A stretch of 64,000 nt of DNA, taken from NCBI RefSeq assembly GCF_000715075.1, contig NC_134088.1:2604001-2668000 (forward strand). Direction: 5' to 3'. Below are positions 1-11,611 of this stretch, piece after piece. The position numbers and the translations under genes were made by a program. The stretch is from Nicotiana tabacum (taxonomy: Eukaryota; Streptophyta; Magnoliopsida; Solanales; Solanaceae). The notes under the pieces are model-generated. The model was given only the letters and a program-made list of their open reading frames with translations. It was not told where the DNA came from and did not search any database. Every line of letters begins with the position of its first letter. Position 1 is the stretch's first letter.

Positions 1-3000
1 TGATTTTTTTAGAAATCGTAATCATGTCACGCGAACGTGTCCACGACCACGATATTACATTAAACGTGCCTAAAGCAAACTACGAATATGTGTCATTTTT
101 ATATCTAAGTTAGGAAATTAATACAAGGGCCATGTATGATTAAATTGTGTATGGCACTCCTCGGACTATGTGAACTAAATTTAATTAGTGGTCTATTAAT
201 AACAATCTATTATTAAGAAAAGTTGATCGAAGTTACGCGAACTCATACTCCGAATTTTTTTTTTAGAATTGTAATTATGTCACGCGAACGTGTACACAAT
301 CGCAATTGCATTTTAAACGGGCTTAAAGACTTTTCTACGAATATTCGTTCTAAATCTAATTAAAGTATTTGTGAGGGCCATAGGCGATTTAATTAGATGG
401 CACACCTCGATCTATTTGTAAGGGACAATACTTAAAAAAAGGTCCAAGATGTTAAGTCTACTCCAAATTAAGTTTCAATTTACCCGTATTAGTTATAAGC
501 CCACGTCACACAAAACCAGGTTCTTAATCACTTGAGAGAGACCTGGTCCAGCGGTAGGCCCAGTATCGAATATAAGAAAGGGCTGGGCTGAAATTTAATC
601 CAGCGGAACGGGCAGATAAAAGGAAACAACCCAATCGACTTAACCATTTCAACTGGGCCAGCATTGAGCCATTCAAACTCGTATTTAAGCAGATTAACAA
701 CATGTTTATCGAAATCAAAAATTGAATTAAACATTCGAATTGAATTCTCTGTCGCAATCCTTTTCTTATTGAATCAATCAATACTTAAGAAACAAGAAAA
801 TGTTGAAGGCTATTGGGCTCCAAATCGAGCCCACGATAGAGCAAAACCATATGGCCAAGGACTGACTTCCTTCGGCCTACGTTAGGCCCAATAATCCTTA
901 AAAAACTCTTCAACTTTAAAGCCTATTGACACACAACAATTTTCTTTTAGCATCAAACACATAATCACCTAAGTCATATGACCTGCTTTTGATGAGAACA
1001 ATAAGAATATGGTTCTTCCCTTTTTTTAAAAAAAAAAAATTATCCAACTTACACATGCAAGCCATCGATTACATACTAATATGAGATAATCATGTACTGC
1101 TTTGACCCTAAATAACAGTAAACTTCAGCTAAAACCTATACAAATAACATTTAATTTACCAATTCTAAAAAACAAAGTCCCCAAATATTACAAGCCCTGA
1201 ATATGGTAAAACGTGTCCAAACCCATGTGAAGCAATCAAACAGCTCCATAACAGTATGACTGAACTGAGTACTAGACATCATTTTTAAACAACTTAACAA
1301 ATGACAAAGAACTATAAACATAAGAGAGAAAACAAGCATACATCAAACTAAAATAAATCTTGTGGTTTCAACTTCAAGGCAGCAATTCATGCTTTATTTT
1401 TGTTCAGGGATTCATGAGAGTACCTTGAGGTAAAGATAAAGCAAAAAAATGAGGATTTCAGCAATAGCAGTAGTTCAGCAAATCAACAAGCCATGTTCAG
1501 CTTCCTTAAACCATTTTTTTACCCAAATAGCTCAGAAATCCTTTGAAACTCTTAAACTATTGATAACAATGAAACCAAAGAACAAGTCCCAGCAATTTTC
1601 GACCAAAAGGATGCAGACATTTTTCTATTTTTCAAGGTATGAATGGCTGCTCAAGAATGAAAGAAGAGGGCTCTTATATAGGCACTCCTAAGGCAGCCCT
1701 AACCTAGTTAACTAATTCCCCTTTTACTCCTTATTTTCTTAGTCATTTTACCCCTTAACCCCTCTAAAATATCTGAAACCTCCCTTCTCTCTCAACAAAC
1801 CAGTCCAACCTTATCCTATAGAAACTTCTATACTAACAGAAAAATATTCCCTAAGCTTTAAAATGCCCAAATTAACCCCTGACACCCCTATATTTACCCT
1901 CCTAGCCTAAAATAATGTAGGCCATCTGATTCCCAAACTTGGGACCAAATGAGTAGGCTTCTAATGCCCAGGTCTGGCTTACCATAAGCCCAAGAGATGA
2001 CCTCAAACCAGTAAAAAAATGAACAAGTTAACCAAAACCAAAAGGAATTCAAATTAACAGTAAATATGAACTTAACCAATTAAAACCCAAAAGCAATGAA
2101 CTTAGAAACACTTATTAATTTAAGCTAGGATTGGTTAAAGAAAGAAGGAAAAGAGAAGAATAGGGAACCTAATAGAACAATAAAACTGGACAGATTGGTA
2201 ATGTTTAAACTAGCCCAACAGAGATTTAATTTAATCAAAGAAATAAAAAAAATTAACCTACTGACTTGAACAAACACATAGAAGAAACAAATAATCAAGC
2301 AAATGGTTGAAATGAAACCAGAATCAGGAGGCAAATAAAGCAAAGCTAAAGAGGAAATGATGAGATATGGGCTAACCGGGAAGTGGCTTGGTAATTGAAT
2401 CCAAGCAATGGCCAAGAAGGCAGAGAAGCTGTGATTGACCAACGTAGTTGGCTCTCAAAATCGAACCAAAACTCGTGTTAATCAAGGGCTCCAGACGATA
2501 ACTCTTGGTTAACACGAGTCTTGAGCCGTATTTAAACTTTGAAAGGCGAAGAAAAAGTCTTAGCAGAACTAGGTTTTTTTTCTTTTTGATTTTCAGAACC
2601 AAAATTGGTGGCGCTTGAAAGTGTTTTGGGGAATTTTGTTGATGGATTTGGGAAGAGGAGGGGACATGGGTCGCCTCGTATAAATTTGGGGGAGTTTGAA
2701 GGGATTAGGGTTTGGGACTCCGATCTTCAATCTAAGATTCGAAAGGCTTGATGAGGATTTGGGGAAAACGGTTGGGGTGTTTGGAAAGAGGTGGGAACGT
2801 GGGTTGTGTGGTGTTAATTTGGGGAGGTTTGGACCACCGGAACCGCCGTGAGGCAAATTCCGGTGGGTGGCTGATGGCGGAGGTGGCGGGGAATCTTAGG
2901 GTGGCGGCTAGGGTTTCGTTCTCTTAATTGAGAGACATGAATGAGGGGGAATGGAATTGGGGGGGGGGGGGCTAATTTTGGACATTTTTATACTATGTCA

Positions 3001-3647
3001 TAGCCCAGTTCCATCTGTTCGATCAAAAGAGATCAACGGATGAGATTTGTTTGGACAATACGCCATCGTTTTGGCTTGGGGGGAGCTGGACCGGGTTATA
3101 GGGAGTGAGCTGGGGCGGAACATGGGTAAGGGATTTGGGCCTCAGCTAATTTGCCCAATTAATAATAGCCTTCTCTTTTGTTTTGTTTTTCTTTTCATTT
3201 TTTTCCCTGTTTTCTCCTTTTCCTTCTTCTTCTTTTTTTCTTTTTTCTTTTCTTTAATTAACAAAATTTCAAACTAAATTCCTAAATTATCTAAATGGTA
3301 AAGTTACACTAATTATCTAACTATAAATTTAAACTAAAAAAGAAAAATCAACAATTTAAGAATTAAAGACAATAATTGTAAAAATGAGTCAATTTTGTGA
3401 TTTTCATTTTTTAACAAAACAAATAACTAACTAATTAATCTTGGGACTGTAAAATAAAATCTAAATACAATGCATGATATTTTTGTACTTTTTTCATGAT
3501 TTAAATAAAATAAACAGGCACAGAAAAATGCAAATAATTAACAAAAAATCCGACAAAAAATCTACAAAATTGCAAATAATAGGAAAAAAATTATTTTCTT
3601 AGATTTTATGGGGGTAATTCCTATAGGAAAAAAACCACGTGCTCACA
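1..3647 (-). repeat. 3' LTR of the Ogre/Tat element (truncated by window edge)
   Basis: Aligns base for base with 31458-35053 and ends at the same CACGTGCTCACA terminus. About the first 500 bp (plus-strand sense) lie outside the window. Divergence from the other LTR is uneven: I counted about 10 differences over 541-670, but none between roughly 2972 and 3205. It contains two diverged subrepeats with a GAGGGCCAT...GGCACACCTC core (about 125-165 and 372-411) and a run of 13 G at 2959-2971. Several short open frames occur in it, but none resembles a protein. Confidence 0.9.
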
Positions 3648-3664
3648 GCTGTCCCTCTTTGCTC
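3648..3664 (-). other. Polypurine tract of the Ogre/Tat element
   Basis: Read on the minus strand, the bases next to the LTR terminus are GCAAAGAGGGACAGC followed directly by TGTGAGC, the LTR start. A G/A-rich tract here primes plus-strand DNA synthesis, and this composition is typical of the Tat lineage. Its position fixes the element's orientation. Confidence 0.8.
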
Positions 3665-5901
3665 GGAAACACGAAGAGTTTTCGTGCAAAGATAAAGTGA
3701 GCGGATACGATCAATTTTTATCCGTTTGAATACTCCATGGGAAGCATTTTTGTAAGATTTGAACGCACCCTACTTCCGAGGTTCCCTACATATCCTTGGC
3801 TATAAAGAAATCAGGTCAGTGTTGTTTGGAAAGTTTCAATAGCTGGGACTACCAAGAAGCTGTGATTTCACTATTGTTGTTGCTGCTACTGCTTGCTGAA
3901 CTCCTTATTACACCAAAACAAAATAAAAAACTAGACTAAACTATGATCTATGAATTACAAAAATCATATCTACATCTTTTCAAACTTGATCTCGCAGTTT
4001 CTGCTGCTCTGTTGACTTGTACTCTCCATGCGAGCTTCCTTTATTGCTGACTTGAATTGCATTCTGAAGTGAATTCCCTTATTCTCCAGGTAGGCGCCTG
4101 ATTGCCAATACTCGAACTGTCCTCCTTCGAAACTTGGACTGCTTTCCTTTGAAACTTGAACTGCTTTCCTTGTTCTCTAGGTGGTTGCCTGATTGCCAAA
4201 ATTTGAACTGTATTCCCTTGCTCTCCAGGTAGGCGCCTGATTGCCAAAACTTCAACTGTATTCCCTTACTCTCCAGGTGGGTGCCTGACTGCCAAAACTT
4301 TAATTGTATTCCCTTGCTCTCCAGGTGGGTGCCTGATTACCAAAACTGCAACTGTATTCCTTTGCTCTCCAGGTGGGCGCATGATTACCAAAACTTTAAC
4401 TGTATTCCCTTGCTCTCCAGGTGGGTGTCTGATTGCCAAAACTTCAACTGTATTCCCTTGCTCTCTAGTTGGGCGCCTGACTGCCAAAACTTCAACTATA
4501 TTCCCTTGCTCTCCAGGTGGGCACCTGATTGCCAAAACTTTAAACCGTTTTTCCTTGAAACTTGAGTTGTTTTCCCTTGTTCTTCCAGGTGGGTGTCTGA
4601 TTTCCAACACCTGCACTGCTTTTTCCTTAAAACTTGACTTGTTTTCCCTTGTTCTCTAGGTGGGCTCCTGATTGCTGAACTTGAACCGTCTTCCTTTGAA
4701 CGTTTCTGCTTTCCCTTTGTTCTCCAGGTGGGTTCCTGATTACCAACATTTGTATTGTATTCCTTTCCTGTGAAACTTGAATCGTTTTCCCTTGCTCTCC
4801 AGGTAGGCGCCTGATTGCTGAGCCTGACACGCTTTCCTTTGAACTTGTGTCGTCTTCCCTTGTTTTTCAGGTAGGTGCCTGACTACTGAACTCGAACTGA
4901 CTCCTCTTAAAACTGCTTTTCCTTGAACTGTCTTCCCTTATTTTCCAGGTGGGTGCCTGACTGCTGAACCTGAATTGTTCTCTTCTTGAAACTGCTTTCC
5001 TTTTGAATTGCCTTCCCTTGTTTCTCTGGGTGGGTACCTAACTACTTGAACATGAACTACTTTCTATTCTTGAAACTCATGTTGTCTTCCCTTGTTCTCC
5101 AAGTAGGCGTCTGATTTCAACAAAACAGACAAAACAAAAGAAATATTTCTACCCCAGTTTGATATTGGGAACATCTGTGAGTGTTAATTGATTCTTGTTA
5201 TCAAAATAAATTCTAAACTAAATTCCTTTATCCTGCCAATTTCATACCAAGCCTCATCTCAAAAGTGAAAAACTCAAATGCCAAATTATTCTTCCCAAAG
5301 TAGATCCTTCGTCAGACCTTGTCATTTGCGAGGGTCTCAAAACTTTACTAAATCCTGTTATCCAAGAGGGTACTGGAACTTAGTGTCGAGCCTGTCTGGC
5401 ACCTGCTTTCTTCATGGAGGGTTTCTCCGAAACAAACGAAATTTCCTGCCCCTGTTTCAATCAAAGACAAATCTTATCAGTTTGAAAATATGGTGTTTAG
5501 TTTGCGGCATTCTTGCTGATGGTGGCCCTTTCACTTCCGTGCTTTGCTTTGACTGGATACCTTGAACTGGCTAAGAGTTGTTTGTCTTTCTAACTGAATT
5601 TCAACCACAGGACCCTGAATGACCCGAGTGCTTTATAGTCAACCTGCTATTTTAACATATCTATCTTTCCCATCTGAACCTCTGTATTCCTCCCCACAAT
5701 TTACGAAACCACTTAGTCACTTGAACACCGACTAACACCTTATTCTTCATTTTGTATCATGTTATTTCTGGCATGTCGTGGCCGCACTTTGCTTTGTGCA
5801 ATTTGGAAGTTGGTAATAAGCTTTGCAATCCTTTCTTTTGCTTATCAAGTCTAACATTGAAACAGTTTTAGTGGAATAGACCCAAAAGGAAATGAAATGC
5901 A
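3665..5901 (-). other. Ogre/Tat 3' non-coding tail, left part
   Basis: No protein-coding signal on either strand. The stretch contains one copy of a motif that recurs elsewhere in the element (about 3778-3818, plus strand CCCTACATATCC...GAAATCAGGTC) and the minisatellite at about 4070-5117. The open frame at 5278-5565 shows no recognisable protein. The tail is interrupted by the Athila-like insertion and resumes at 18831. Confidence 0.6.
4070..5117. repeat. 48-bp minisatellite in the Ogre/Tat 3' tail
   Basis: The phrase CTCTCCAGGTGGG recurs at 4221, 4269, 4317, 4365 and 4413, an exact 48-bp period. Flanking units are longer, 60-100 bp variants with the same core. Since 48 is a multiple of three, the core stays open as a 16-residue periodic frame on the minus strand (…IRHPPGEQGNT…; 4266-4616) and also on the plus strand. 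I regard the ORFs as by-products of the period rather than genes. Confidence 0.85.
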
Positions 5902-6015
5902 ATGACTTCGAGAGTTATGAATTGCCCAAAAATAAAAACTTCTTGGATTTTCCCTTAAGAGGTGAGTCTTATTTTATTTGCTTGAGGATAAGCAAAAGCT
6001 TAAGTTTGGGGGAGT

Positions 6016-7546
6016 TGATAACTAGGGATTTTGACGTATTTTATACTCCTTCTTGCTTATGCTTTGATTAGAAATTCACACAAAATAGTCCCGAAAGGCT
6101 CACAAGTTGTGCTTGATTGCAGTTTTGCTCAACAAGTTGACAAAATATCAAAGATCAGCTCAAAAGGAGTGAAACTTGAACAAGTGCCAAAGACAAGACA
6201 AGCTCAGGCAAAACAGGTCCAGTGTGGCCGCACACCACTTTGTGCAGTCCGCACTAGGAGATTTAGAGAGCACGATTTCCAGGCTAAGAGGCAGTGCAGC
6301 TACACTAGGTTTTGTGCGCTCTGCACTGAGGGCAATGCGGACGCACTACCATTTTGTGTGGTCCGCAAAGCTGAGAATCAGAGAAGTGTCAAGTTGGAGC
6401 TTTCAAACAAATGCGGTCCGCAGTCCATTTTGTGCAGACCGCACTAGAAGCCTCCGCGGCCGCAGTTCATTCTCTGCGGTTCGCGGAGCCCTAGTTCAAA
6501 GAACCATATCTTTAAGTTCAGATCCCTAGTGCGGCCGCACACCATTTTGTACGGTCCGCACTAACCCCACAGGGGCATTTTTATCCAGATTTTTCAGTTT
6601 AGTATAAATAGATTCTTTTTCCATTTTTAGGGTATCAGATAGTTTTTAGAAGCAGCTGCGCTCATGGGAACGACTCTTGTAGCCATTTTTGGGCAATTTA
6701 ATCTACTTTGCAATATTGAATCTTTATTTTTATCTTAGTAATTTGAGTTTATCTTCATCTATTTCTTGTTTTGCTTCTTTGAATTTGAGTAGCTAGACCC
6801 CATAGCTAGGGTTGTGGCTTAACCCTAGTGTGGGTAATTGATGGGTCTTGTATTTTAGGGCTAAATTGACTATGGGTGTTTGATATTTGGGTCAATTTCA
6901 TGGTTAATTGGTGAATTAGTGGTTGCAAACACTAGTTTGTATTTAGTTGACTAGGGCTCTTCTTGAGAAAGAGAGTCTAAGTCTCTGAAATTGATCCAAC
7001 AAGGAATTGGGGAGTACTCAAGAGATTGATAGCCCTAATTAAAGGGTTAAACCTTGAGAGAGTAATACCCGACTTGAACCCTAAGTTGCTTGTGTAAATT
7101 TGCATACCCAGTTGGTCTTGAGAAAGTCAATTGGGCAAAATCACTTGAACCAACGAGAGGTGTAGAGTGGGTAAAGTAGTGCAACGGTTATATCATACTC
7201 CTCAATCATGTCAATTGTTCCATAGACTCAAGTACCCGTCAATTGACCACCTAAGTGGATGTCACTACCCTAGTTCCCTTTAAACTATTTGAATTATCCT
7301 GTTAGCTTATCTCTTAGCTTAATCTAGTTGCAATTATAATTTGTAGTTTGATAAAAGTAGAATTATATAGAAACCCCCAAAAATGATTAGAAGTGTAATT
7401 TGGAACACTTACGCAATCCTAAGCTAAATAGACTCTCAATTCCAATTCTAGCTCTTTGTGGATATCGATCCCTACCCAAAATCGGGTAAATGATGCTCCG
7501 ACCCTCTCTCGCTACATAATTAGTAGTGTGGAGTAGGTTGCGATCA
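6016..7546 (+). repeat. 5' LTR of the Athila-like element
   Basis: Starts TGATAACTAGGG, ends GCGATCA, and matches 17298-18830. It holds a cluster of GC-rich palindromic blocks (about 6210-6570) built from GCGGTCCGCAC and GCGGCCGCA cores separated by CATTTTGTG-like linkers. A TATAAATAGA box lies at about 6603-6612, a likely transcription start signal. Unusually, about 80 bp just upstream (5936-6015), including a PPT-like tract, also match the sequence upstream of the 3' LTR. Confidence 0.9.
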
Positions 7547-7551
7547 CTTTT

Positions 7552-7567
7552 TGGCGCCGTTGCTGGG
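7552..7567 (+). other. Primer-binding site of the Athila-like element (tRNA-Asp type)
   Basis: TGGCGCCGTTGCTGGG begins 5 bp after the 5' LTR. This is the primer-binding sequence typical of Athila-lineage elements, complementary to the 3' end of tRNA-Asp, with one mismatch from the usual ...GTTGCCGGG. Confidence 0.88.
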
Positions 7568-7665
7568 CAGTTAACGGTTTTGGCTATCTATTTAATTAGT
7601 TTTGTGTATTGTTCTTCTTTCCTTCTTTGTTACTTACTTGTTTGTGTCACTAATCAGGTACTAAA

Positions 7666-9662
7666 ATGGCAGGGAATAACGCTAATGACCCTCTTGGAAA
7701 CGTGATTGTAGGGGAGGAGGTAGATGATGTCGGGGAAGATGAGGTGCCTCTTATACCTCACGGACAACGTAGAGGCCGCAATGCCAATGCTAATCCGAAT
7801 GGTGATATTACAGACTGCCTCTGCCACCTCCAAGAGTGGTTCCCAGAGTGCTTCCAAACCAGGGCTATGCAAGTGTTATCATCCCACCCTGAATCCCGTC
7901 GGGCAATTTTTAAATAACCAACGTGATGTTGACCTTACTTGAGTAGCGTGGGTATTTCACGGGTGCTACGGATCAAAATCCCTACAAACATCTCAAGGGG
8001 TTCGTGGATACATGTTGGGGGAGCAAGCAGACGAATGTGTCTGAGGATGCTCTTAGGTTGAGGCTTTTCCCATTCTCACTTCCGGGGAAGGCATTGGATT
8101 GGCTAGAGAGACTCCCCAAACCATTCCATCACAACTTGGGATGAGTTGGCAGATAGGTTCATTGCTAAATTTTTCTCGCCGGGGAATATGGCGGCATTGC
8201 GTGATGAGATATTGGATTTCAAGCAAGAGCCCACGGAACCTTCGCATGAGATTTGGGAGCGGTATAGAACGATGGTGAAAGAATGCCCCAACAATGATAT
8301 GACTGAGGCTATGATCCAACAAACTTTCTACCAGGGCATCAATAAAACAAATCAATGCATAGTGAACCAACTTGTCGGGGGCAACTTTATGAAGCTGTCG
8401 TATGATGAGGCATGTGATGTACTTGATGAGATGGCTGACACTTCTTCTGCATGGCAAAGTAGAGCCAATATGCCTCAAGGTGATCCTACGGTTATTCATT
8501 TGCACAAGGAATTACATGACCATGGGCAAGCTATAGCGGGTTGACAACTACTATGAATCAATTGGCTAAGGCACAGTTGCAACAAGTTCAAAATCCTCGC
8601 CAAGTGAATGCCATGGAGGGTGTTAATATGCTTGTCAGCAAGAGAAGGCAACAAAACCAAGGGAATCCTGAGCAATTTGATGATGGATGTGATGGGTTTC
8701 AAAATGATGGTTATGATGACCAAAGTGAAGAGGTTCAATATGTAAAGAACTATCAAGGCCAACAGGGCAACTCTTCCAACAAACAACAGTGGAGACCTCA
8801 AGGCAATTGGGGCAGTCAACAACAAAATAGTGGCAATTAGGGCAATCGACATCAAAATAGTGGTAATTGGGGAAACAACAACCAAAACAACAACTGGGGC
8901 AATCAGAACAACAATCAAGACAACCAAGGGAATTGGAATGGTAATAACAACAATTGGGGTGGCAACAATAATCTAGGAGGATGGAACAATGAAAACCAAG
9001 GGAATCGGGGGCAAGGCTTTCAAAGTCCCCCAATGTACCAACAACCGAACAATCCACCCCCATTTCCATCTCAAGGTCCTAGTTCTTCGAGTAGTGATAT
9101 GTGTAGAATTGAAATGATGTTCGAGCAGATGATGAAGAAGAATGTGGATTCTGATGCACAGTTAGCTTCTCACAATACCTCTATCCGAATCTTGGAGGTG
9201 CAATTAGGCCAAATCTCTCAGTCATTGAATACTCGCCCGAAGTGTGCCCTACCAAGTGATACGGTAGTGAACCCGAAGGGTGGGAATAATCATGTTATGG
9301 CAGTTATAACAAGAAGTGGGAGAGGCGATAATGTGAATGCCTCTAAGCAAAAGCAAGTCGTGGATGATGAAGTTGAGTTGCAAGATGACGAAGTCCCCTT
9401 AGTAGTTGAAGATGTGGTTAAGGAAAATATGAACAATGAAGTGAGGATTGATATTCAAGAAGTCGAGGTAGAAACTCAAAATGATGTGAACCCGTCTAGG
9501 GAACACATAATTGACATGCCGGAGTCGGTTGTGCCAAAAGCCAAGGCTCCTTTGCCAAGGCCACCTCCACCATATACTCAAAGGCTCTCAAAGCAAAATA
9601 ATGATAATCAGTTTAAAAAGTTCATTGTCATGTCAATTAAATTCTATGAAGCAGCCCAATAG
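7666..9662 (+). pseudogene. gag of the Athila-like element (broken)
   Basis: Encodes the capsid/nucleocapsid precursor that would coat the element's RNA. The first open frame starts with ATG at 7666 (MAGNNANDPLG). The retrotransposon gag domain is visible from about 7950 to 8500, in pieces: one frame gives LRLFPFSLPGKALDWLERLP and another gives FFSPGNMAALRDEILDF...EPSHEIWERY...YQGI. At least two frame changes (near 7920 and 8140) and a stop at 8542-8544 break it. From about 8780 to 9030 it becomes rich in Asn, Gly, Gln and Trp, with a TGG to TAG change at 8838-8840. The C-terminal part (9033-9662) is open. No clear CCHC zinc knuckle is seen. Confidence 0.85.
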
Positions 9663-9673
9663 TACTTAAACAA

Positions 9674-10117
9674 ATGCCGGGCTATGCAAAATTCATGAAT
9701 GACTTGGTCACAAAGAAGCATTCTATGGATTGTAAAACTATAAATATGACTCACCAAGTTAGTGTTATAGTGCATTCAATGGCCCCGAAGCTTGAAGATC
9801 CCGGTGCTTTCACCATTCCTTGCACCATAGGGAGTGCGAATTTTGGCAAGGCTCTATGTGATTTGGGAGCTAGTATTAATTTGATGCCCTACTCAATTTT
9901 CAAAACTTTAGGTATTGGGCAACCTAGGCCAACTTCCATGAGGTTACAAATGGCAGATAGATTGATAAAGAGACCCTTAGGTATTATTAATAATGTGCTT
10001 GTCCGAGTGGACAAATTTATCTTGTTAGTTGATTTTGTAATCTTGGACTGCGAGGTGGACTACGAAGTTCCTATCATACTGGGAAGACCTTTCCTAGCTA
10101 TGGGGATGCATTGGTAG
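9674..10117 (+). pseudogene. Aspartic protease domain of the Athila-like element
   Basis: Retropepsin-like protease that would process the gag-pol polyprotein. The active-site region reads LCDLGASINLMPYSIF, the Athila variant of the D-S/T-G motif with its catalytic Asp kept, followed by the flap and the hydrophobic ILGRPFLA segment near the C-terminus. It is separated from gag by a stop at 9660-9662, and the frame closes at 10115-10117 before RT. Confidence 0.85.
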
Positions 10118-10172
10118 ATGTGGAAGTAGGGGAACTCACCTTCCGGGTGGGTAATGAAAAGGTGTCTTTCAT

Positions 10173-11573
10173 GTGTGCAATTCTATGAAGTGGCCCAATA
10201 GTACCGAGGTGTGCTCTTTTGTAGACCTCGTCACAGCAGTGATAATTGATGACATCAATGCCATAATAAACGAGGAAATGCAAGAGGTTGTGAAAAAGGA
10301 GGTGATCAAGTGGTTGGATGCCGGGGTTGTGTACCCTAGCTCTGATAGCTCTTGGACTTCGCCGGTGCAATGTGTACCAAAGAAAGGTGGCATGATTGTG
10401 GTGACAAATTTCAAAAATGAGTTGATTCCAACAAGAAGCGTCTTTGGTTGAAAGGTATGCATGGACTACCGCAAGTTGAATAAAGTGACCCACAAGGATC
10501 ACTTTCCTTTGCCATTTCTGGATCAGATGCTAGACCGACTTGCTGGGCGTGCCTTCTATTGCTTCTTGGATGGGTATTCTGGGTACAACCAAATCTTGAT
10601 TGCTCTGGAAGATCAAGAAAAGACCACATTCACTTGTTCATATGGCACATTTGCTTTCTCTAGGATGGCTTTTGGGTTGTGTAATGAATCGGCTACGTTT
10701 CAGTGGTGTATGATGGCCATTTTCACCGATATGGTGGAAGACATTTTGGAGGTGTTCATGGACGATTTTAGTGTTGTGGGGGACTCATTTGATTAATGCT
10801 TGAAGAATCTTGATAGGGTGTTGGCCCATTGTGAAGAAACCAATCTTGTCCTCAATTGGGAGGAATGTCACTTTATGGTGGAAGAAGGAATCGTTCTCAT
10901 GCATAAAATTTTGAAGCATGGCATTGAGGTGGATAAAGCAAAGATAGATGTGATTTCAAGGCTCCTCCCCCTAGATCCGTCAAGGGAGTCCGAAGTTTTC
11001 TTGGGCATGGGGGATTCTACCGGAGATTCATCAAAGATTTTTCGAAGGTAGTGAACCCCTTATGCAAGTTGTTGGAAAAAGATGATAAGTTCGTGTTTGA
11101 TGACAAGTGTATGCAAGCCTTTTAACTTCTCAAGCTTAAGTTGACCACCACTCCTATCATTACCGTGCCTAATTGGAGCTTGCCTTTTGAGCTCATGTAA
11201 TGCTAGTGATGTTGCGGTTGGGGTAGTTTTGGGTCAACGAGTGAACAAAATGTTTCATCCGGTATACTATGCGAGCAAGACAATGAATGATGCTCAAGTG
11301 AACTACATGGTGACCGAGAAGGAACTTTTGGCTATTGTATGTGCTATGGAAAAATTCCGGCCATATCTTATGGGTGCTAAGGTTTTTGTTCATACCGACC
11401 ATGCCGCTCTCTGGTACTTGATGACGAAGAAGGACTCCAAAGCTAGACTGATGCGATGGGTCTTGTCACTTCAAGAGTTTGATTTGGAGATTGTGGATCG
11501 GAAGGGTAGTGAAAACCAAGTGGCAGACCACTTGTCCCGCTTGGAGGAGGAGGGAGGCCTCGTGATGGCCTAG
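10173..11573 (+). pseudogene. Reverse transcriptase and RNase H of the Athila-like element (broken)
   Basis: RT copies element RNA into DNA and RNase H removes the RNA strand. RT fingers (VPKKGG, 10370s), the DYRKLN motif (from 10461), LDGYSGYNQI and the catalytic FMDD box at 10755-10766 are all visible. RNase H is at 11187-11573, with the [16 protein letters not shown] and ADHLSRLE motifs. Breaks include a TGA at about 10450 in a position where relatives have Trp, a TAA at about 10796, and frame changes between 10950 and 11190. The catalytic Asp pair of RT is kept, but the frame is not. Confidence 0.9.
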
Positions 11574-11611
11574 AGATCAATGATTCATTTCCTGATGAAC
11601 AACTCCTTTCG

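Noticed and set aside
664..885. Short plus-strand ORF in the left LTR, with a copy at 32065-32334
   Set aside because: Present in both LTR copies only because the LTRs are duplicates; no protein similarity or initiation context, and it overlaps minus-strand ORFs.
2959..2971. G-quadruplex from the 13-G run
   Set aside because: A single homopolymer run, 10 G in the other LTR; more likely slippage than a conserved structure.
4281..4659. Plus-strand periodic ORFs over the minisatellite
   Set aside because: Produced by the 48-bp period, which is open in several frames at once.
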